NCBI RefSeq assembly: GCF_010586825.1
Contig: NZ_JAAAGB010000002.1
Span: 372,001 to 436,000 of the forward strand
Source of the DNA: Draconibacterium mangrovi
GTDB taxonomy: Bacteria; Bacteroidota; Bacteroidia; Bacteroidales; Prolixibacteraceae
Direction of reading: 5' to 3'
Length of the DNA: 64,000 nucleotides
The position numbers were made by a program, and so were the translations under genes. Under the pieces are notes generated by a model that worked only from the letters and a program-made list of their open reading frames with translations, was not told the origin of the DNA and ran no database searches. Shown in pieces: positions 1 to 9,719 of the stretch (positions are counted from its first letter, which is position 1; every line of letters starts with the position of its first letter).

Positions 1-145
1 TCTTCTATAATCAGAATCTTCATGAATGCTTATTTTCAATTTGCAATATAATAACTTTTCAATCTTATGTCGTCATTTGTTCGAACTGAGTTAGAATATG
101 GCCTTTAAGTTGTACCGTTCAAAAACTTTATAATTATCTTGCGCT

Positions 146-436
146 ATGCAAAAAAATAAACTTTGTTGCCGTATTTATCCGGTGGTAATTATTCTTGTTT
201 CAGCCGTTATTTCTGCTGCCATTTTTTATTTTAGGGAAGGAGCGCACCAATTTCGTTTTCTAACTGAAAAGGTGGCATTTTTCGATTTTTTTGGAATAAG
301 TATGGTAATTGCAGTGCTGCCGGTTGCACTATATTATTATTTAAGCGAGAAAGAACGATTTCAGAATTCGGCACGGCCAATATCGTTGCTTGGTTTTTTG
401 CCAGCTTTAATTTATCTGATCTTTATTCTGTTATGA
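146..436 (+). CDS. Small integral membrane protein, function unknown
   Basis: I do not recognise this 96-residue protein. It has three hydrophobic stretches (about residues 10-28, 45-66 and 80-96), with short charged linkers between them such as the SEKERF segment, so it is probably an inner-membrane protein with three spans. It has no signal peptidase site and no obvious catalytic motif. The ATG is preceded by an A/T-rich leader with no Shine-Dalgarno, as is usual in this phylum. It is followed within about 35 bases by a hairpin terminator shared with the convergent gene, so it is probably monocistronic or the last gene of a unit that starts outside the window. Bases 1-145 hold nothing else I can support. 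Confidence 0.6.
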   Translation: MQKNKLCCRIYPVVIILVSAVISAAIFYFREGAHQFRFLTEKVAFFDFFGISMVIAVLPVALYYYLSEKERFQNSARPISLLGFLPALIYLIFILL

Positions 437-468
437 TCCCGGGGAGTTGTAGAGTTATGTGAGATCAC

Positions 469-521
469 AAAAAAACACAATAGAATCAACTTTTTATACA
501 GTAATTCTATTGTGTTTTTTT
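469..521. terminator. Bidirectional intrinsic terminator
   Basis: An 18-bp perfect inverted repeat (arms 469-486 and 504-521) has an A-run at one end and a T-run at the other. It lies between two convergent genes and can therefore terminate both. Confidence 0.85.
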
Positions 522-529
522 GTATTGTT

Positions 530-1030
530 TTATTCCGGGATTGTATCCTGAAGCGAAGGCGTTTCTTCTGTTTTCTGGCGTTTAAAGATATAACGTGTAA
601 TAAAAATACCATTGGTGTCATCAGCACCGCCGTAACTTTCAACACCGGTATTTACAAAAGCCAGTTCCCATCCCTGGCTCATCATATCGTTAATTTTAGA
701 GGTTAACAATGCATCGTTCGAAGCAATGTTCTGAAAACGGATACCTCCAACATTAAAAAAGTTGAGCAGCTTTGTTTCGTCGTAATCCTTAATACGAATT
801 TCTTCGCGGTCGCTTTTGTTTCTGTCTCCGTTTTCGGCTGTTTGTCGTGTGGTAAATTCTTTGTAATCCACTTCGTGATCGGTAGAAATTAAACGCGAAC
901 GGCCAACGCCACTTGGAATGATCGATTCGATAGTGGTAATTATTTTTACCTCGTATTGCGGAGTTTCCTGTCCGTTAGCTGCCGGCGATAAAAATATCGC
1001 CAAAAGGATGAACATGAGTGCTTGTTTCAT
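530..1030 (-). CDS. Secreted protein, paralogue of the next gene
   Basis: This 166-residue protein has a clear N-terminal signal peptide (residues 1-20, ending in a small-residue site before QETPQYEV). Its mature part is closely similar to the upstream neighbour, sharing the blocks PSGxGRSR and GGIRFQNIASNDAL and a GWEL-containing segment. The GWEL motif is reminiscent of small DUF4177-like proteins, but I cannot assign a family. The C-terminus is acidic and proline-containing (TEETPSLQDTIPE). The two genes are 47 bases apart in the same orientation and look like a tandem duplication. Function is unknown; a periplasmic or outer-surface location is inferred from the signal peptide. Confidence 0.7.
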   Translation of the reverse strand: MKQALMFILLAIFLSPAANGQETPQYEVKIITTIESIIPSGVGRSRLISTDHEVDYKEFTTRQTAENGDRNKSDREEIRIKDYDETKLLNFFNVGGIRFQNIASNDALLTSKINDMMSQGWELAFVNTGVESYGGADDTNGIFITRYIFKRQKTEETPSLQDTIPE

Positions 1031-1077
1031 TTTGTATTTGTTTTTGTGATTTATAACTTGTTCTGAATGACGAATCC

Positions 1078-1602
1078 TTATTCTTTAATTTCTTTTCTGA
1101 AATAATATCGTGTAAGAAATAATCCGTTCGGATCATTCGCACTTTCGCTATCGTCATTAATCAGTGCCTTGAAGATTTCTTTTTTCACACTGGCATTGGC
1201 CATTTTGCTTTCAACACCGGTTTTTACATCAAACAGCTCCCATCCGTTGGACAGCATTTCGTTAATTTTCGATGTTATCAACGCATCATTCGAGGCAATG
1301 TTCTGGAACCGGATTCCTCCTTCGTTGTAGAAGTTCAGTAACTTGGTTTCTTCATATTCCTTAATGCGTATTTCACTTCGTTTACTTTTGTTTTTGTCGT
1401 TTTTTGCTGCCGTTTGTTGCGAGGTAAAATCCTGGTAATTTACTTCCACAACCAGCGAAATCATTCGCGATCTTCCCAGGCCGCTCGGAACCAGCGATTC
1501 AATACAGCTAACAACCTTAATGTCGTATTTTGGCTGTTGGGCCAGTGCAAATACAGGCAGGCAAAAAAGCATGAATAAAGAAATTCGAATTTTGAGGTGC
1601 AT
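1078..1602 (-). CDS. Secreted protein, paralogue of the preceding gene
   Basis: The start is set at the internal ATG (1600-1602) because the protein then begins MHLKIRISLFMLFCLPVFA, a typical signal peptide cut after ALA; the longer reading adds ten residues in front of it. The mature part matches the downstream paralogue over most of its length (QPKYDIKVV, ESLVPSGLGRSR, RFQNIASNDALITSKINEML). It differs by a short insertion near residues 138-155 (ASVKKEIFKALINDD). Function is unknown. The pair probably forms a small operon ending at the terminator at 469-521. Confidence 0.7.
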   Translation of the reverse strand: MHLKIRISLFMLFCLPVFALAQQPKYDIKVVSCIESLVPSGLGRSRMISLVVEVNYQDFTSQQTAAKNDKNKSKRSEIRIKEYEETKLLNFYNEGGIRFQNIASNDALITSKINEMLSNGWELFDVKTGVESKMANASVKKEIFKALINDDSESANDPNGLFLTRYYFRKEIKE

Positions 1603-1788
1603 TCTGAAACTAATTATGTTTAGCGCTAACAAATATAGTTAATTCATATTATCAACTTTATAGCAAAGGATAAAAACAAAAATCGATGCTCCAGGATTTT
1701 GTATGCTGATAACTCTGTTAGTATCAAATCGTCAATACTGGCGGGAGCATTGAGAATTTTTTCTATCTTTCCGCAACAAAAGTAAGTT

Positions 1789-3978
1789 ATGTCAAAGTTC
1801 CCGTTTTATCAACAATTTGATGCAATGGATTGCGGCCCTACGTGTTTACGTATGGTGGCTAAATATTACGGGAAGCATTACACCACCGAATTTCTTCGCG
1901 AAAACTCCTATATCACCCGCGAAGGTGTGTCGTTGCTGGGAATCAGCGATGCTGCTGAAGCCATAGGTATGCGCTCGATGGGAGTAAAAATTACTTTTGA
2001 GCAGTTAAAGAAAGAGGCACCATTACCTTGTATCGTGCATTGGGGACAGGAACATTTTGTTGTTGTTCATCAGTTTAAGAAAGGGAAAGTTTGCGTGGCG
2101 GATCCGGCTTTTGGACGGGTTGAATATTCGGAGAAGGAGTTTTGCGAAAAATGGATATCAACCGTTTCCGGGGGCGAAGAAAAAGGAATCTGCCTGCTTT
2201 TACAACCTACACCCGATTTTTACCAGAGTGAAGACGACCAAGTTAAGCGTACCGGATTTCAGTTTGTATTTAATTACCTAAAACCATACAAAAAACTGGT
2301 AATTCAGTTAATTCTAGGGTTCTTTTTGGGAAGCTGTATTCAGCTGGTATTGCCATTTTTAACGCAGAGTGTAGTTGATATTGGTATCAATAACCAGGAT
2401 ATCGGTTTTATCTACCTGGTGCTTATCGCTCAACTGGTTTTGTTCATCAGCCGTATGTCGGTCGAATTTATTCGCTCGTGGATTCTTTTGCACATCAGTA
2501 CACGTATTAATATTTCTATTATATCCGATTTTTTGATCAAGCTGATGAAATTGCCGCTGGGCTTTTTCGATTCGAAAATGATCGGTGATATTTTACAACG
2601 AATTGAAGATCATGACCGGATTGAGCGCTTTTTAACGGCCCAGTCAATCGGGGTGTTGTTCTCGGTTTTTAGTTTGGTGGTTTTTGCTATTGTGCTGGCC
2701 ATTTACAGTTGGACTATATTTTTCATTTTTATTGTCGGTTCGGCCTTGTATTTTGTCTGGATCTATGTTTTTATGAAACGGCGGCGCGAGCTCGATTTTA
2801 AGCGGTTTAGTAAACTTTCGGAAAATCAGAGTAAGCTTATCCAGATCATTAATGGAATGCAGGAGATAAAACTGAACAACTACGAAAAGCAAAAGCGCTG
2901 GGAGTGGGAGCGTGTTCAGGCCGGGCTTTTTAAAGTGAGTGTGAAAAGTCTTTCGCTGCAGCAGTACCAGGATGCGGGTTCGGTATTTATTAATGAAACA
3001 AAAAACATTCTTATTATAATTATTTCTGCTACGGCGGTGGTGAATGGCGAATTAACCCTTGGTATGATGCTGGCAATACAATACATAATAGGGCAGCTAA
3101 ATACACCTTTGCGCCAATTGATTAATTTTATGCACACAGCACAGGATGCCAAGATCAGTTTGGAGCGCCTCGCAGAGATACATGAGAAAAAGGATGAGAG
3201 TGAAGCCGGTAAGTCGTATGTGAGAAATCTGCCTGAAAATAAGGGGATATCGGTTAACGATTTGGTTTTTCAGTATGAAGGGCCACGTTCGCCAAAGGTG
3301 TTAAATAATATCAATCTCGAGATTCCGGAAAAGAAAACTACTGCAATTGTTGGAACCAGCGGTAGTGGAAAAACCACATTAATAAAATTGTTGCTTGGTT
3401 TTTACCCGCCGATTGCAGGTGATATTAAAATTGGAGGAACTCGCCTGTCCAATTATTCGCCGCAAATGTGGCGCGACAACTGTGGCGTGGTAATGCAGGA
3501 TGGTTTTATATTTTCCGACAGCATTGCAAAAAATATTGTGGTGAATGACGAACTCATTGATCAGGAGCGTTTGCTGAATGCAGTTAAAATGGCTAACATT
3601 CAGGAGTACATTGAAGCTTTACCTTTGAGTTACAATACAAAAATAGGACAGGAAGGCGTTGGCCTGAGCCAGGGGCAAAAACAGCGAATATTGATCGCTC
3701 GGGCTATTTATAAATCGCCGGAGTACCTGTTTTTTGATGAAGCCACTAATGCGCTTGATGCCAACAACGAGAAAATGATCATGGAAAACATGGACAAGTT
3801 CTCGGCCGGTAAAACAGTGGTTGTTGTGGCACACCGTTTAAGTACGGTAAAAAATGCAGATCAGATTGTAGTACTCGAAACAGGTGAAATTGTTGAGCGC
3901 GGCACGCACGAAGAGCTGATTACAAAACAAGGAAAATATTATCAACTGGTAAAAAATCAATTGGAGTTGGGGAATTAA
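1789..3978 (+). CDS. C39-peptidase ABC exporter (bacteriocin/peptide type)
   Basis: This 729-residue protein has the three-part layout of peptidase-containing ABC exporters. Residues 1-140 form a C39 cysteine protease domain with Cys15 (DCGPTC), His89 (QEHFVVV) and Asp105 (ADPAFG), so the catalytic triad is intact. Residues 160-450 carry about six membrane spans. The rest is the ATPase, with Walker A near residues 521-530 (GTSGSGKTT), signature LSQGQ at 626-630, and Walker B ending in Asp650-Glu651. The family cleaves double-glycine leader peptides and exports the product across the inner membrane. The HlyD-type adaptor follows 20 bases downstream. I see no double-glycine precursor gene nearby, so the cargo is unknown. 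Confidence 0.92.
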   Translation: MSKFPFYQQFDAMDCGPTCLRMVAKYYGKHYTTEFLRENSYITREGVSLLGISDAAEAIGMRSMGVKITFEQLKKEAPLPCIVHWGQEHFVVVHQFKKGKVCVADPAFGRVEYSEKEFCEKWISTVSGGEEKGICLLLQPTPDFYQSEDDQVKRTGFQFVFNYLKPYKKLVIQLILGFFLGSCIQLVLPFLTQSVVDIGINNQDIGFIYLVLIAQLVLFISRMSVEFIRSWILLHISTRINISIISDFLIKLMKLPLGFFDSKMIGDILQRIEDHDRIERFLTAQSIGVLFSVFSLVVFAIVLAIYSWTIFFIFIVGSALYFVWIYVFMKRRRELDFKRFSKLSENQSKLIQIINGMQEIKLNNYEKQKRWEWERVQAGLFKVSVKSLSLQQYQDAGSVFINETKNILIIIISATAVVNGELTLGMMLAIQYIIGQLNTPLRQLINFMHTAQDAKISLERLAEIHEKKDESEAGKSYVRNLPENKGISVNDLVFQYEGPRSPKVLNNINLEIPEKKTTAIVGTSGSGKTTLIKLLLGFYPPIAGDIKIGGTRLSNYSPQMWRDNCGVVMQDGFIFSDSIAKNIVVNDELIDQERLLNAVKMANIQEYIEALPLSYNTKIGQEGVGLSQGQKQRILIARAIYKSPEYLFFDEATNALDANNEKMIMENMDKFSAGKTVVVVAHRLSTVKNADQIVVLETGEIVERGTHEELITKQGKYYQLVKNQLELGN

Positions 3979-3998
3979 TGGCTAATGACAAGTGACCA

Positions 3999-5303
3999 AT
4001 GGCTGATGACAAAAAAATAGAGTTACGTTCCGGCGAAGTACAGGAGATACTTGGCGGAGTTCCATCGCGCATTGTGCGATACGGGATTCTTGTGTTTGTT
4101 GCCATCTTTTCGCTCATCATTATTTTTAGCTTTATATTTTATTACCCTGATATTCTGCGCTCGAATATTGTGGTTACTACCGAAAATCCGCCGGCTACAC
4201 TGGTTGCCCGTGCAACAGGTAAAATCGATAAACTATTTGTTGACGATAAGGATCATGTAATAGCAGGGCAAACAATCGCTTTAATTGAAAATCCGGCAGA
4301 TTATACCGATGTGCTTGAGTTGGAGCAGACGATAAGTACTGTTCAGCCCGCTTTTGATACGCTCAATTTTTCTGTTTCGCAGCGTTTTAATAAAAGTCTG
4401 CAGTTGGGTGCTGTTCAGGAGTATTATTCGCAGTTTTTAACCCGCTACGAGGAGCTGAATGAGTTTTACCAACGCAACTATTATATATTAAAAGAGGAGT
4501 CGTATAAGGAGCAGTTGAAAAACGCCCGGATTTTATATGATCGCCTTTGGGAGCAAAAAGTGGCCATTGATAAAGAATATCAGATTAAACAACGCAATTA
4601 CGAACGCCAGAAAAAACTACTGGCTGGCGAGGTGGTTTCGTCGACTGTTCTGGAGCAGGCTGAATCGGAAATGTTGAGTAAAAAATCGGAACTCGACGGT
4701 ATACGTTCAACTCTGGCAGAGCGACAAATCGGTATCAGCGAACTGGATCAGAAAATTATTGAAAACGAAAAAGAATATCGCGATTTTAAAATTCAATACG
4801 AATCGGCCCTCATTGAGGCTTTTAATAATTTGAAAAGCCAGGCAAGCAATTGGTTCCTTACTTATGTGTTGCGATCGCCAATTGATGGTGTAGTAACGTT
4901 TAATAAGTTTTATGCCGAAAATCAGAATATTACCGAGGGCGACCGTGTATTAACCATTGTGCCCGAAGATGTAGGCGAGGTAGTCGGGAAAGTAGAATTG
5001 CCTGTTCGTGGATCGGGAAAAGTTAAAGAAGGGCTCGATGTGAATGTGAAATTCGACAATTATCCTTACATGGAATATGGTTTGGTGCGTGGTAAAGTGA
5101 AAAGTGTTTCGCTGGTGCCCGAAGATAGTTTTTATATGGTAGAGATCACTTTCCCTAATGGTTTGGTTACTAATTACGATAACAAGCTGCAAATGCAAAG
5201 TCAGTTAATGGGGCAGGCCGAAATTATTACCGAGGATCTGCGTTTGATCCAGCGAATTTTTAATCCATTAAAATCGCTGTGGAAAGAAAGAATAAAGCAA
5301 TAA
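3999..5303 (+). CDS. HlyD-family periplasmic adaptor (membrane fusion protein)
   Basis: This 434-residue protein has a cytoplasmic N-terminus, one membrane span at about residues 27-48, a first half-lipoyl segment (ATLVARATGKIDKLFV), a long coiled coil (about residues 100-280), a second half-lipoyl segment (LRSPIDGVVTFN) and a beta-barrel C-terminus. It should bridge the ABC exporter just upstream to an outer-membrane TolC-like channel, which is not encoded in this window. The start is the ATG at 3999; the preceding spacer contains an ATG with a near-copy of the same start context that runs into a stop after five codons. Confidence 0.88.
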   Translation: MADDKKIELRSGEVQEILGGVPSRIVRYGILVFVAIFSLIIIFSFIFYYPDILRSNIVVTTENPPATLVARATGKIDKLFVDDKDHVIAGQTIALIENPADYTDVLELEQTISTVQPAFDTLNFSVSQRFNKSLQLGAVQEYYSQFLTRYEELNEFYQRNYYILKEESYKEQLKNARILYDRLWEQKVAIDKEYQIKQRNYERQKKLLAGEVVSSTVLEQAESEMLSKKSELDGIRSTLAERQIGISELDQKIIENEKEYRDFKIQYESALIEAFNNLKSQASNWFLTYVLRSPIDGVVTFNKFYAENQNITEGDRVLTIVPEDVGEVVGKVELPVRGSGKVKEGLDVNVKFDNYPYMEYGLVRGKVKSVSLVPEDSFYMVEITFPNGLVTNYDNKLQMQSQLMGQAEIITEDLRLIQRIFNPLKSLWKERIKQ

Positions 5304-5447
5304 GCGGTTTCAGTATTCGGTTGTCGGTTGTTTTGCCTATTTCTTCTGTCGTTTTCAATGCTGTCTGATGCTTCCGGCTTCCTTCTTCAATCTTCTCTCT
5401 CTCAATCCATTTCAATCTTAATTATTTCAAAAAAAAGGTAGAAATCT

Positions 5448-5477
5448 ATTGTTCTTTAATAATAATTTGTACTTTTG
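5448..5477 (+). promoter_or_regulatory. Candidate distal promoter of the str operon
   Basis: TACTTTTG at 5470-5477 matches the Bacteroidota -7 box TAnnTTTG, and an ATTG lies 18 bases upstream as the -33 element. Apart from this site and the next one, the 297-base gap before rpsL holds only low-complexity, T-rich sequence. Confidence 0.5.
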
Positions 5478-5522
5478 CGAGCCGTTTTTAGGGGGAAAGT
5501 GCGCTTTTTCGTCTCGAAACGA

Positions 5523-5552
5523 TTGATAATTAAGGATTTTTGCATAATTTTG
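5523..5552 (+). promoter_or_regulatory. Candidate proximal promoter of the str operon
   Basis: TAATTTTG at 5545-5552 is a perfect TAnnTTTG box. TTG at 5523-5525 lies 19 bases upstream, the phylum-preferred spacing. It sits about 48 bases before the rpsL start and is the better of two tandem promoter candidates. Confidence 0.65.
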
Positions 5553-5600
5553 CAGTCCATTTTGGATAATGATTATTAACTATATAAAAAACAGGTAGTT

Positions 5601-5975
5601 ATGCCAACTATTCAACAGTTAGTTAGAAAAGGAAGACAAACTAAAGTTGAGAAAAGTAAATCTCCGGCTTTAGATTCATGCCCACAACGTCGTGGAGTAT
5701 GTGTTCGTGTTTATACCACTACGCCAAAGAAACCAAACTCGGCAATGCGTAAAGTTGCAAGGGTTAGGTTAACAAATGGTAAAGAGGTGAATGCTTACAT
5801 TCCTGGTGAGGGCCACAACCTTCAGGAGCACTCAATTGTGCTTGTACGTGGAGGTAGGGTAAAAGACCTTCCGGGTGTACGTTATCACTTAATTCGCGGT
5901 GCTCTGGATACTGCGGGTGTTGAAGGACGTTTACAACGTCGTTCGAAATATGGTGCGAAAAGACCGAAAAAATAA
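5601..5975 (+). CDS. rpsL: Ribosomal protein S12
   Basis: This 124-residue protein aligns along its full length with bacterial S12, including [23 protein letters not shown] and [14 protein letters not shown]. It sits at the decoding site of the 30S subunit and controls accuracy. Lys43 and Lys44, the positions where streptomycin-resistance changes occur in other bacteria, are the usual wild-type residues. It is the first gene of the ribosomal superoperon. The ATG follows an A-rich leader without a strong Shine-Dalgarno. Confidence 0.98.
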   Translation: MPTIQQLVRKGRQTKVEKSKSPALDSCPQRRGVCVRVYTTTPKKPNSAMRKVARVRLTNGKEVNAYIPGEGHNLQEHSIVLVRGGRVKDLPGVRYHLIRGALDTAGVEGRLQRRSKYGAKRPKK

Positions 5976-6110
5976 GAAAGTAAAAAAGAGTAATTAACTA
6001 CGTTATTTGCAGTGGTTTGGTTGAGTAAGGAATTCTCTCTAATGTCTTCCGGAGATGAACTGAAGACCGCCTTAGGGCAGCCGATTTGAATAACACTAAA
6101 AAGTTTTAAA
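5976..6110 (+). other. rpsL-rpsG spacer with possible hairpin
   Basis: This 135-base spacer is long for this operon. GTCTTC (6044-6049) can pair with GAAGAC (6062-6067). In Escherichia coli the equivalent spacer carries the S7 autoregulation site; whether this one does is only a guess. Confidence 0.3.
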
Positions 6111-6587
6111 ATGAGAAAGTCGAAACCAAAGAAGAGGATCCTTTTGCCGGATCCAAAATTCAACGACACTTTAGTAACAAGATTCGTAAATGACCTTATG
6201 GTTGATGGTAAAAAATCAACAGCCTACTCGGTATTTTACGAGGCTATGGACATGGTAGAAAAAAGAGTAAAAGAGACAGAGTTGTCTCCTCTTGATGTTT
6301 GGAAAAAAGCATTGGAGAACATTACTCCGAATGTTGAGGTTAAGAGCCGCCGTGTAGGTGGTGCTACTTTCCAGGTTCCAATGGAAGTTCGTCCGGAAAG
6401 AAAAACCGCTATCAGTATCAAAAACATGATTTTGTTTGCCCGTAAACGTTCGGGAAGATCTATGGCCGATAAATTATCTGCAGAGATCGTTGCTGCTTTC
6501 AATGAAGAAGGTGGAGCATACAAGAGAAAAGAAGATACACACAGAATGGCCGAAGCTAACCGTGCATTCGCACACTTCAGATTCTAG
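6111..6587 (+). CDS. rpsG: Ribosomal protein S7
   Basis: This 158-residue protein matches S7 throughout. It has the basic N-terminus MRKSKPKKR, the [16 protein letters not shown] segment, the [16 protein letters not shown] block and the ending [11 protein letters not shown]. It binds the 3-prime major domain of 16S rRNA and nucleates head assembly of the 30S subunit. It lies between rpsL and fusA as in the classical str operon. Confidence 0.98.
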   Translation: MRKSKPKKRILLPDPKFNDTLVTRFVNDLMVDGKKSTAYSVFYEAMDMVEKRVKETELSPLDVWKKALENITPNVEVKSRRVGGATFQVPMEVRPERKTAISIKNMILFARKRSGRSMADKLSAEIVAAFNEEGGAYKRKEDTHRMAEANRAFAHFRF

Positions 6588-6627
6588 AATAGTTTAGTAA
6601 AATTGGTAATAGAAAATAGGTTAAAAA

Positions 6628-8742
6628 ATGGCTAAACAAGATCTGAAATATACCAGGAACATTGGTATTATGGCGCACATCGACGCCGGAAAAACCACGG
6701 TAACAGAGCGAATTCTGTATTATACAGGTTTGACTCACCGTATTGGTGAGGTGCACGATGGTGCTGCTACCATGGACTGGATGGAGCAAGAGCAGGAAAG
6801 AGGTATTACTATTACTTCTGCTGCAACTACTACATTCTGGAAGCACAACGATATTGAGCATAAAATCAACATTATTGATACTCCGGGACACGTTGACTTC
6901 ACTGTTGAGGTTGAGCGTTCACTGAGAATTTTGGACGGAACTGTAGCTTTGTTCTGCGCCGTTGGTGGTGTGGAAGCTCAGTCTGAAACTGTATGGCGTC
7001 AGGCTGAAAAGTACGGTGTTCCACGTATCGCATTCGTAAATAAAATGGACCGTCAGGGAGCCGATTTCTTTAACGTTTACAACGAGATTAAAGAAAAATT
7101 AGGTGCCAACCCTGTGCCAATGCAAATCCCTATTGGATCTGAAGAAAGTTTCGAAGGGGTAATCGACCTTGTAGAAATGAAAGCTATCCGTTGGGAAGAC
7201 GATGCAGCAATGGGAACCAAGTATGTTCTTGACGAAATTCCTGCTGATTTAGTTGAGCAAGCTGAAGAGTGGAAAGAAAACTTAGTTGAAGCAATCGCGG
7301 AAGTAGATGACGCAATTTTAGAGCGTTACTTCGAAGATCCTGATTCAATTACGAAAGAAGAGATGTTGGCTGTTATCCGTAAAGCAACTTTGGAAGGAGT
7401 AATCATTCCAATGATGTGTGGATCAGCATTTAAAAATAAAGGTGTTCAGCGTTTGCTGGATGCTGTTTGTGAGTTTTTACCTTCGCCTCTTGATAAAGGT
7501 GAAGTTAAGGGTAAAAGACCGGGAACTGACCAGGATGTTACACGTCAACCTGATGCCGATGAGCCTTTGGCTGCATTAGCATTTAAAATTGCTACCGACC
7601 CATTCGTTGGTCGTTTGGCATTTATTCGTGTGTATTCAGGTACATTAAATGCCGGTGACTCTGTATACAACTCGCGTACAGGTAAAAAAGAGCGTATCTC
7701 GCGTTTATACCAGATGCACTCTAACAAGCAAAACCCAAAAGATTCTATCGAAGCAGGAGATATTTGTGCTGCAGTAGGTTTTAAAGATATCCGTACAGGT
7801 GATACACTTGGCGATCTTAAAAACCAAATTGAGCTGGAAAGCATGGACTTCCCTGAGCCGGTAATTGGAATTGCTATTGAGCCTAAGTCGCAAAAAGACG
7901 TTGACAAACTTGGAAACGGATTGGCAAAACTAGCCGAGGAAGATCCTACATTCGTTGTTAATACCGACGAAGATTCAGGTCAGACTGTAATCCGTGGTAT
8001 GGGTGAGTTGCACCTCGAAATTCTGGTTGACCGTTTGAAACGCGAATTCAAAGTAGAATGTAACCAGGGAGCTCCTCAGGTTGCCTACAAAGAAGCGATT
8101 ACTCAGGAAGTTGAACTTCGTGAAGTATTCAAGAAGCAGACCGGTGGTCGTGGTAAATTCGCCGATATTATTGTTAAAGTTGAACCTGCAGAAGACGGAA
8201 AAGTTGGATTGGAATTTATCGACGCTGTAAAAGGTGGTCGTATTCCACGCGAATTTATTCCTTCTGTTGAAAAAGGTTTCAAAGATGCATTGTCGAATGG
8301 TCCTTTGGCAGGTTTCCCTGTCGACAGCTTGAAAGTAACATTGATCGACGGTTCGTTCCACCCTGTGGATTCAGACCAGTTATCGTTCGAGATTTGTGCT
8401 CGTCAGGCATTTAAAAGTGCTACATCAAAAGCGAAACCAGCGCTTCTTGAGCCAATTATGAAAGTTGAGGTTGTAACTCCTGAGGAGTACATGGGTGATA
8501 TTATTGCCGACCTTAACCGTCGTCGTGGCGAAGTTGCAAGCATGGATAGCAAGGGTAACGCAAAAGTAATCGAAGCTAAAGTTCCACTGTCAGAACAATT
8601 TGGTTACGTAACAGTATTGCGTACACTTTCTTCGGGTCGTGCTACTTCATCAATGGAATTTAGCCATTATGCAGAAGTTCCACGTAGCCTTGCTGAGAAA
8701 GTATTGGCAGATTGTAATGGAAAAGTTGATTTATTAAAATAA
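6628..8742 (+). CDS. fusA: Elongation factor G
   Basis: This 704-residue translational GTPase catalyses ribosome translocation. The G motifs are intact: AHIDAGKTT (residues 16-24), RGITI (59-63), DTPGH (84-88) and NKMD (138-141). Domains II to V follow at normal length, with the conserved GMGELHLEI and GRGKFADI segments. It is the only EF-G in the window and lies in the str operon, so it is taken as the housekeeping copy. tuf does not follow it; rpsJ comes next, 19 bases downstream. Confidence 0.98.
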   Translation: MAKQDLKYTRNIGIMAHIDAGKTTVTERILYYTGLTHRIGEVHDGAATMDWMEQEQERGITITSAATTTFWKHNDIEHKINIIDTPGHVDFTVEVERSLRILDGTVALFCAVGGVEAQSETVWRQAEKYGVPRIAFVNKMDRQGADFFNVYNEIKEKLGANPVPMQIPIGSEESFEGVIDLVEMKAIRWEDDAAMGTKYVLDEIPADLVEQAEEWKENLVEAIAEVDDAILERYFEDPDSITKEEMLAVIRKATLEGVIIPMMCGSAFKNKGVQRLLDAVCEFLPSPLDKGEVKGKRPGTDQDVTRQPDADEPLAALAFKIATDPFVGRLAFIRVYSGTLNAGDSVYNSRTGKKERISRLYQMHSNKQNPKDSIEAGDICAAVGFKDIRTGDTLGDLKNQIELESMDFPEPVIGIAIEPKSQKDVDKLGNGLAKLAEEDPTFVVNTDEDSGQTVIRGMGELHLEILVDRLKREFKVECNQGAPQVAYKEAITQEVELREVFKKQTGGRGKFADIIVKVEPAEDGKVGLEFIDAVKGGRIPREFIPSVEKGFKDALSNGPLAGFPVDSLKVTLIDGSFHPVDSDQLSFEICARQAFKSATSKAKPALLEPIMKVEVVTPEEYMGDIIADLNRRRGEVASMDSKGNAKVIEAKVPLSEQFGYVTVLRTLSSGRATSSMEFSHYAEVPRSLAEKVLADCNGKVDLLK

Positions 8743-8761
8743 TTTATAACAATTTTCTCTT

Positions 8762-9067
8762 ATGAGTCAAAAGATCAGGATTAAGCTTAAATCGTACGAT
8801 CACAACTTGGTAGACAAGTCGGCTGAGAAAATCGTTAAAACAGTAAAAACTACTGGTGCTGTAGTAAGTGGTCCTATTCCACTTCCTACTCACCGCAGAG
8901 TTTTTACAGTTTTACGTTCAACCTTCGTAAATAAAAAATCGAGGGAGCAATTTCAGTTGTCATCTTACAAACGTTTGATCGACATTTACAGCTCAACCGC
9001 TAAAACAATCGACGCACTAATGAAGCTGGAGCTTCCAAGTGGCGTTGAAGTAGAAATTAAAGTTTGA
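8762..9067 (+). CDS. rpsJ: Ribosomal protein S10
   Basis: This 101-residue protein is S10: [15 protein letters not shown] at the N-terminus, [17 protein letters not shown] in the middle and [11 protein letters not shown] near the end. It contacts the 30S head and, in other bacteria, NusB/NusG. The direct junction of fusA with rpsJ without tuf fuses the str and S10 operons here. Confidence 0.98.
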   Translation: MSQKIRIKLKSYDHNLVDKSAEKIVKTVKTTGAVVSGPIPLPTHRRVFTVLRSTFVNKKSREQFQLSSYKRLIDIYSSTAKTIDALMKLELPSGVEVEIKV

Positions 9068-9089
9068 TAATTTAAAGTAGTCGAAAAAA

Positions 9090-9719
9090 ATGGCTGGTAT
9101 TATTGGAAAAAAAATCGGAATGACATCCGTATTCAGTGTTGAGGGGAAAAACATCCCATGCACTGTGATTGAGGCCGGACCTTGTGTAGTTACACAAGTG
9201 AAAACGGCAGAGACCGACGGCTACGAAGCGCTTCAGTTAGCTTATGGCGAGAAAAAAGACAAGCACGCCACTAAAGCTGAAGTTGGCCACTTTAAAAAGG
9301 CTGGTGTTTCACCAAAGCGCAAAGTAGTAGAGTTTCATAACACCTATCAGGAAGAGTTTGAGCTCGGACAAGAAATTGATGTAAACATTTTCGCTGAAAA
9401 AGATTACGTTGATATAGTTGGAGTTTCAAAAGGTAAAGGTTTTCAGGGTGTAGTAAAACGTCACAATTTTCGTGGTGTTAACGATGCTACACACGGTCAG
9501 CACAACAGGCTGAGAGCACCTGGTTCTATCGGTGCATCTTCATGGCCTTCACGCGTATTTAAAGGTATGCGTATGGCTGGTAGAGACGGTGGAAAAACAG
9601 TTACTATCGAAAACCTCGAAGTAGTTAAAATTATTCCTGAGAAGAATGTATTAGTGGTAAAAGGTTCAGTACCTGGAGCCAAAGGTTCATACTTAATTAT
9701 TAGAAAACAATGGAACTAA
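9090..9719 (+). CDS. rplC: Ribosomal protein L3
   Basis: This 209-residue protein has the L3 hallmarks [13 protein letters not shown] at the start and a central [17 protein letters not shown] and [20 protein letters not shown] region near the peptidyl-transferase centre. Its last codons overlap the start of rplD by 10 bases, which suggests translational coupling. Confidence 0.98.
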   Translation: MAGIIGKKIGMTSVFSVEGKNIPCTVIEAGPCVVTQVKTAETDGYEALQLAYGEKKDKHATKAEVGHFKKAGVSPKRKVVEFHNTYQEEFELGQEIDVNIFAEKDYVDIVGVSKGKGFQGVVKRHNFRGVNDATHGQHNRLRAPGSIGASSWPSRVFKGMRMAGRDGGKTVTIENLEVVKIIPEKNVLVVKGSVPGAKGSYLIIRKQWN

